Source: RPQK01 sp041946865 (GTDB lineage Bacteria > Acidobacteriota > UBA6911 > RPQK01). Taken from it: 7,887 bases of DNA. The stretch spans positions 1 to 7,887 of the forward strand of contig JBHGBF010000260.1 in assembly GCA_041946865.1 (NCBI GenBank), in the 5' to 3' direction. Both the position numbers and the translations under genes were made by a program. The notes beneath the pieces are model-generated. The model was not told the DNA's origin, made no database searches, and saw nothing but the letters and a program-made list of their open reading frames with translations. This document shows positions 6,409-7,887 of this stretch, piece after piece (the first letter of the stretch is position 1; every line of letters starts with the position of its first letter).

Positions 6409-6518
6409 CGGACGGCGGAACACTGCTCGTCCGAGGACCTTTTTAAACACCCTCGCTGCATGCGCGGCTTCGTAGCGCGACGTCAGTTACAGAACCCGCG
6501 CGACGTATGCTCCTGGTC

Positions 6519-7424
6519 TCAGCTCGTCGCGTGCTGATAGAGTTTGTTCGCCATCTCCAGTATTTCCTCCGGCTGGTACTCCGGAGCAAAGGAGCTAGCG
6601 ATACCGGCCAGCTGAGCCAGGTTACCTCCGGCAGGCGGACCGTCTACAACCTCTAGAGGCCGGTTGTCCTCGGGGTGATTGCCACTCCAGATTCTGGCCA
6701 TATCCCGATAGTCGTTCGGGCTGAATCGATACAGCCTGCGGTGGGAGCCCTGGGCCTCGAATTTGCGCGCTTCCGCAAAATGCGAATTCGGTATTTTGGG
6801 AATGGGCAGCATCTTCTTCATGTCGACGCCGGTGAGGGTCTCAAGCGCCTTCGCGTAAGCCAGAGCATGGACGCCGCCTCGGACGAAAAGGTAGCCGAGC
6901 ATTTCCCGCGCGGCCGGGTTCTTGGTCATTTCGTACACCCGAAGCTTGTTCGTCCTTGCGCCGTTTTCGAGAAAGAAGTTGTGAAGGAGGTCCAGAATCA
7001 GGTTTCCGCTCGAGTAGACATAGTCACCGCGCCAGGGCTGGCCCAGGCTGTTTCCGACCAAAGTCGCCTGGCCCGTGGCGATAAAATGATGAGGGTTGTA
7101 ACCGGCCGGCAGGTTTCCAAATGGGGAATCGGCCGGGTTCGTGGAGTCAAACTCCCGGCGTGGCCCGTTGAGAAGCGAATTGATCGAAGCGCTGACCAGC
7201 TCGATGTGCCCCAGTTCTTCCGTGGCGATGTTGGCGATCAACTCGTAATAAGGTCTGAGGCTTTCGCGATTGCGAAAGTTGAACGACTGATACATGTAGT
7301 TCATCAGTGTGCTCATTTCGCCGAATCGCCCACCCAGCAGTTCCTGAACGTTGGCCGCAGCTTGCGGATCGGGTTCCGGCGACTGCGGCAGCTCGATCTG
7401 CAGTTTGTCTATTCTCAGAAACAT
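6519..7424 (-). CDS. Manganese catalase (dimanganese, Thermus type)
   Basis: This 301-residue ferritin-like four-helix-bundle enzyme dismutates hydrogen peroxide to water and oxygen at a cytosolic dimanganese site. All five expected metal ligands are visible: E36 in RFGEMSTLMNYMYQSFNFR, E70 and H73 in ATEELGH, E153 in NFFLENGART, and H186 in RGGVHALAYAKALE. K160 sits where the Thermus thermophilus enzyme has its active-site lysine. Full-length agreement with the Thermus-type family includes MFLRIDKLQIELP at the start, MLPIPKIPNS, YRFSPNDYRD and the VVDGPPAGG loop. Length is normal and no signal peptide is present. The ATG at 7424 is preceded by GAGAGGAG (7432-7439), seven bases of spacing. 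It is divergent from a LysR-type gene with an OxyR-like site between them, so induction by peroxide is likely. The symbol katN is used for some relatives, but I do not assign it. Confidence 0.96.
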   Translation of the reverse strand: MFLRIDKLQIELPQSPEPDPQAAANVQELLGGRFGEMSTLMNYMYQSFNFRNRESLRPYYELIANIATEELGHIELVSASINSLLNGPRREFDSTNPADSPFGNLPAGYNPHHFIATGQATLVGNSLGQPWRGDYVYSSGNLILDLLHNFFLENGARTNKLRVYEMTKNPAAREMLGYLFVRGGVHALAYAKALETLTGVDMKKMLPIPKIPNSHFAEARKFEAQGSHRRLYRFSPNDYRDMARIWSGNHPEDNRPLEVVDGPPAGGNLAQLAGIASSFAPEYQPEEILEMANKLYQHATS

Positions 7425-7431
7425 CGTCTGT

Positions 7432-7439
7432 CTCCTCTC
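7432..7439 (-). promoter_or_regulatory. Strong ribosome binding site of the manganese catalase gene
   Basis: On the minus strand GAGAGGAG lies seven bases before the ATG at 7424, consistent with efficient translation and with the MFLRIDKLQ N-terminus normal for the family. Confidence 0.8.
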
Positions 7440-7514
7440 TTGTTGATGGTTGTTTCTGCCTTCAGACTAGCCGTTTGGCTCAAGTCGGTTAAGCAGCGGG
7501 TGACAATTCCTCGC

Positions 7515-7529
7515 ATAGTTGTTATCTAT
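7515..7529. promoter_or_regulatory. OxyR-like operator, ATAG-N7-CTAT
   Basis: ATAGTTGTTATCTAT matches the OxyR dimer element ATAGntnnnanCTAT at all ten defined positions, and contains the T-N11-A core of LysR-type sites. It lies six bases before the LysR start and about 90 bases upstream of the catalase start. This fits autoregulation of the regulator and activation of the divergent catalase. A second full element at the classical seven-base spacing is not present; only weak partial matches occur (CAAT at 7504-7507). Confidence 0.6.
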
Positions 7530-7534
7530 GGATA

Positions 7535-7887
7535 ATGCAGATCCATCAATTGCGCTATTTTTCGGCCGTGGCTCGGAAGCGGAGCTTCACCCGGGCAGCC
7601 GAGCAGGAGGGAGTCACCCAGGCGACTTTGTCACAGCAGATCGCAAAACTGGAAAAGGACCTCGGGGTCGCCTTGTTTGAGCGCACAGGCCGTTGCGTCG
7701 GGCTGACTCGCGCCGGCCAGGCGCTGCTGCCGTATGCCACGAGCATCCTGCGGCAGCTTGCGGACGCGCGGCAATCGGTCGAGTGCTCGCGCCTGGACGA
7801 GGCCGGGCGTCTGACTATCGGTTGCATCGTGTCCTTTCGGCAGAGCTGCAATGCCCCGCCCGGCGCGTTTTTTTTCGGGCGGAGCTG
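7535..7887 (+). CDS. LysR-type regulator, probably OxyR-like, 3' end cut by the window
   Basis: The first 117 codons are present. Residues 1-60 are a standard LysR winged helix-turn-helix: MQIHQLRYFSAVARKRSFTR, AAEQEGVTQATLSQQIAKLE and LGVALFERTGRCVGLTRAG. The linker helix follows (about 61-88), then GRLTIG (91-96) opens the effector domain. The peroxide-sensing cysteines of OxyR would lie beyond the window, so OxyR identity rests on the divergent manganese catalase and the ATAG-N7-CTAT site. No Shine-Dalgarno sequence precedes the ATG, and no in-frame ATG or GTG lies close upstream. After I98 the translation (VSFRQSCNAPPGAFFFGRS) no longer resembles the conserved PTIAPYLLP-like stretch. An eight-T run at 7868-7875 falls here, and removing one T, read in a shifted frame, gives ARFFRAEL, which fits the family. 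A frameshift or contig-end error is likely. Confidence 0.88.
   Translation, partial: MQIHQLRYFSAVARKRSFTRAAEQEGVTQATLSQQIAKLEKDLGVALFERTGRCVGLTRAGQALLPYATSILRQLADARQSVECSRLDEAGRLTIGCIVSFRQSCNAPPGAFFFGRS

Larger units (their letters stand above)
6124..6518. other. 395-base non-coding gap with a dispersed repeat
   Basis: No credible gene is present; the frames crossing it have arginine- and serine-rich, non-family-like translations. The right part of 6124-6320 has a CCGC-AA-GCGG mini-hairpin (6246-6255) and GCGGAGCG repeated at 6252-6259 and 6266-6273. Positions 6319-6408 hold dispersed repeat copy 2. Positions 6409-6518, just downstream of the catalase gene, hold a 9-base direct repeat (GCGCGACGT at 6475-6483 and 6498-6506). 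The minus-strand ribosome binding site for the pRiA4b-domain gene is at 6129-6139. No clear promoter or T-rich terminator was recognised. Confidence 0.6.
7425..7534. promoter_or_regulatory. Divergent promoter region between catalase and LysR genes
   Basis: This 110-base region must carry the promoters of both divergent genes. For the catalase, TTGTCA on the minus strand (7501-7506) is a plausible -35 lying eight bases downstream of the OxyR-like site, but the matching -10 is poor, as is common for activator-dependent promoters. For the LysR gene, GTGACA (7500-7505), 17 bases and TATCTA (7523-7528) form a weak sigma-70-like pair almost touching the start codon. Individual hexamers are uncertain; the regulatory role of the region as a whole is well supported by gene orientation. 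Confidence 0.6.

Noticed and set aside
6084..6461. 125-codon minus-strand frame across the 395-base gap
   Set aside because: It runs through the dispersed repeat, overlaps the start of the pRiA4b-domain gene in another frame, has no ribosome binding site and has an unstructured Arg/Ser-rich translation.
6675..7535. 286-codon open frame on the plus strand
   Set aside because: It is antisense to the strongly conserved manganese catalase; its start and codon pattern are explained by that gene.

Overview
The window is high-GC DNA from what is most likely an acidobacterium, possibly of the Bryobacterales/Solibacter type. Three things suggest this: a duplicated MacB/FtsX-type permease with no ATPase beside it (the 'acidobacterial duplicated orphan permease' architecture), a DinB/DUF1572-like protein, and short dispersed repeats built around CCGCCTTCAGGCGG. 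The taxonomic call is inference. No rRNA, tRNA, CRISPR array, transposase or phage gene was seen.

Layout, left to right. Positions 1-194 are a leader with a possible hairpin and a good ribosome binding site. They precede a plus-strand pair, an SRPBCC/AHSA1-type protein (195-728) and a DinB-like protein (760-1272), separated by 31 bases. The pair converges on a minus-strand duplicated permease (1305-3746). Upstream of the permease is a 211-base gap holding an inverted repeat and one copy of a dispersed ~94-base element. Next is a minus-strand 721-residue protein (3958-6123), whose C-terminal third is a pRiA4b ORF-3-like domain followed by a very acidic tail. A 395-base non-coding gap (6124-6518) holds a second, oppositely oriented copy of the dispersed element. 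The right end is a divergent pair: a dimanganese catalase (6519-7424, minus) and a LysR-type regulator (7535 to the window end, plus, incomplete).

The clearest functional unit is the catalase/LysR pair. The 110-base intergenic region contains ATAG-N7-CTAT, which matches the classical OxyR recognition element ATAGntnnnanCTAT at every defined base. This suggests a peroxide-sensing regulator controlling a peroxide-destroying enzyme. The SRPBCC and DinB genes are probably co-transcribed, but their substrates are unknown. The permease and the pRiA4b-domain protein share a strand but are separated by the repeat and need not be functionally linked.

I did not find a convincing new multi-gene system. 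The items most worth a second look are the OxyR-like operator, the paired dispersed repeats, the unexplained ~500-residue N-terminal region of the pRiA4b-domain protein, the apparently internally shortened SRPBCC protein, and the loss of LysR homology at the extreme right end, which looks like a frameshift or contig-end error.
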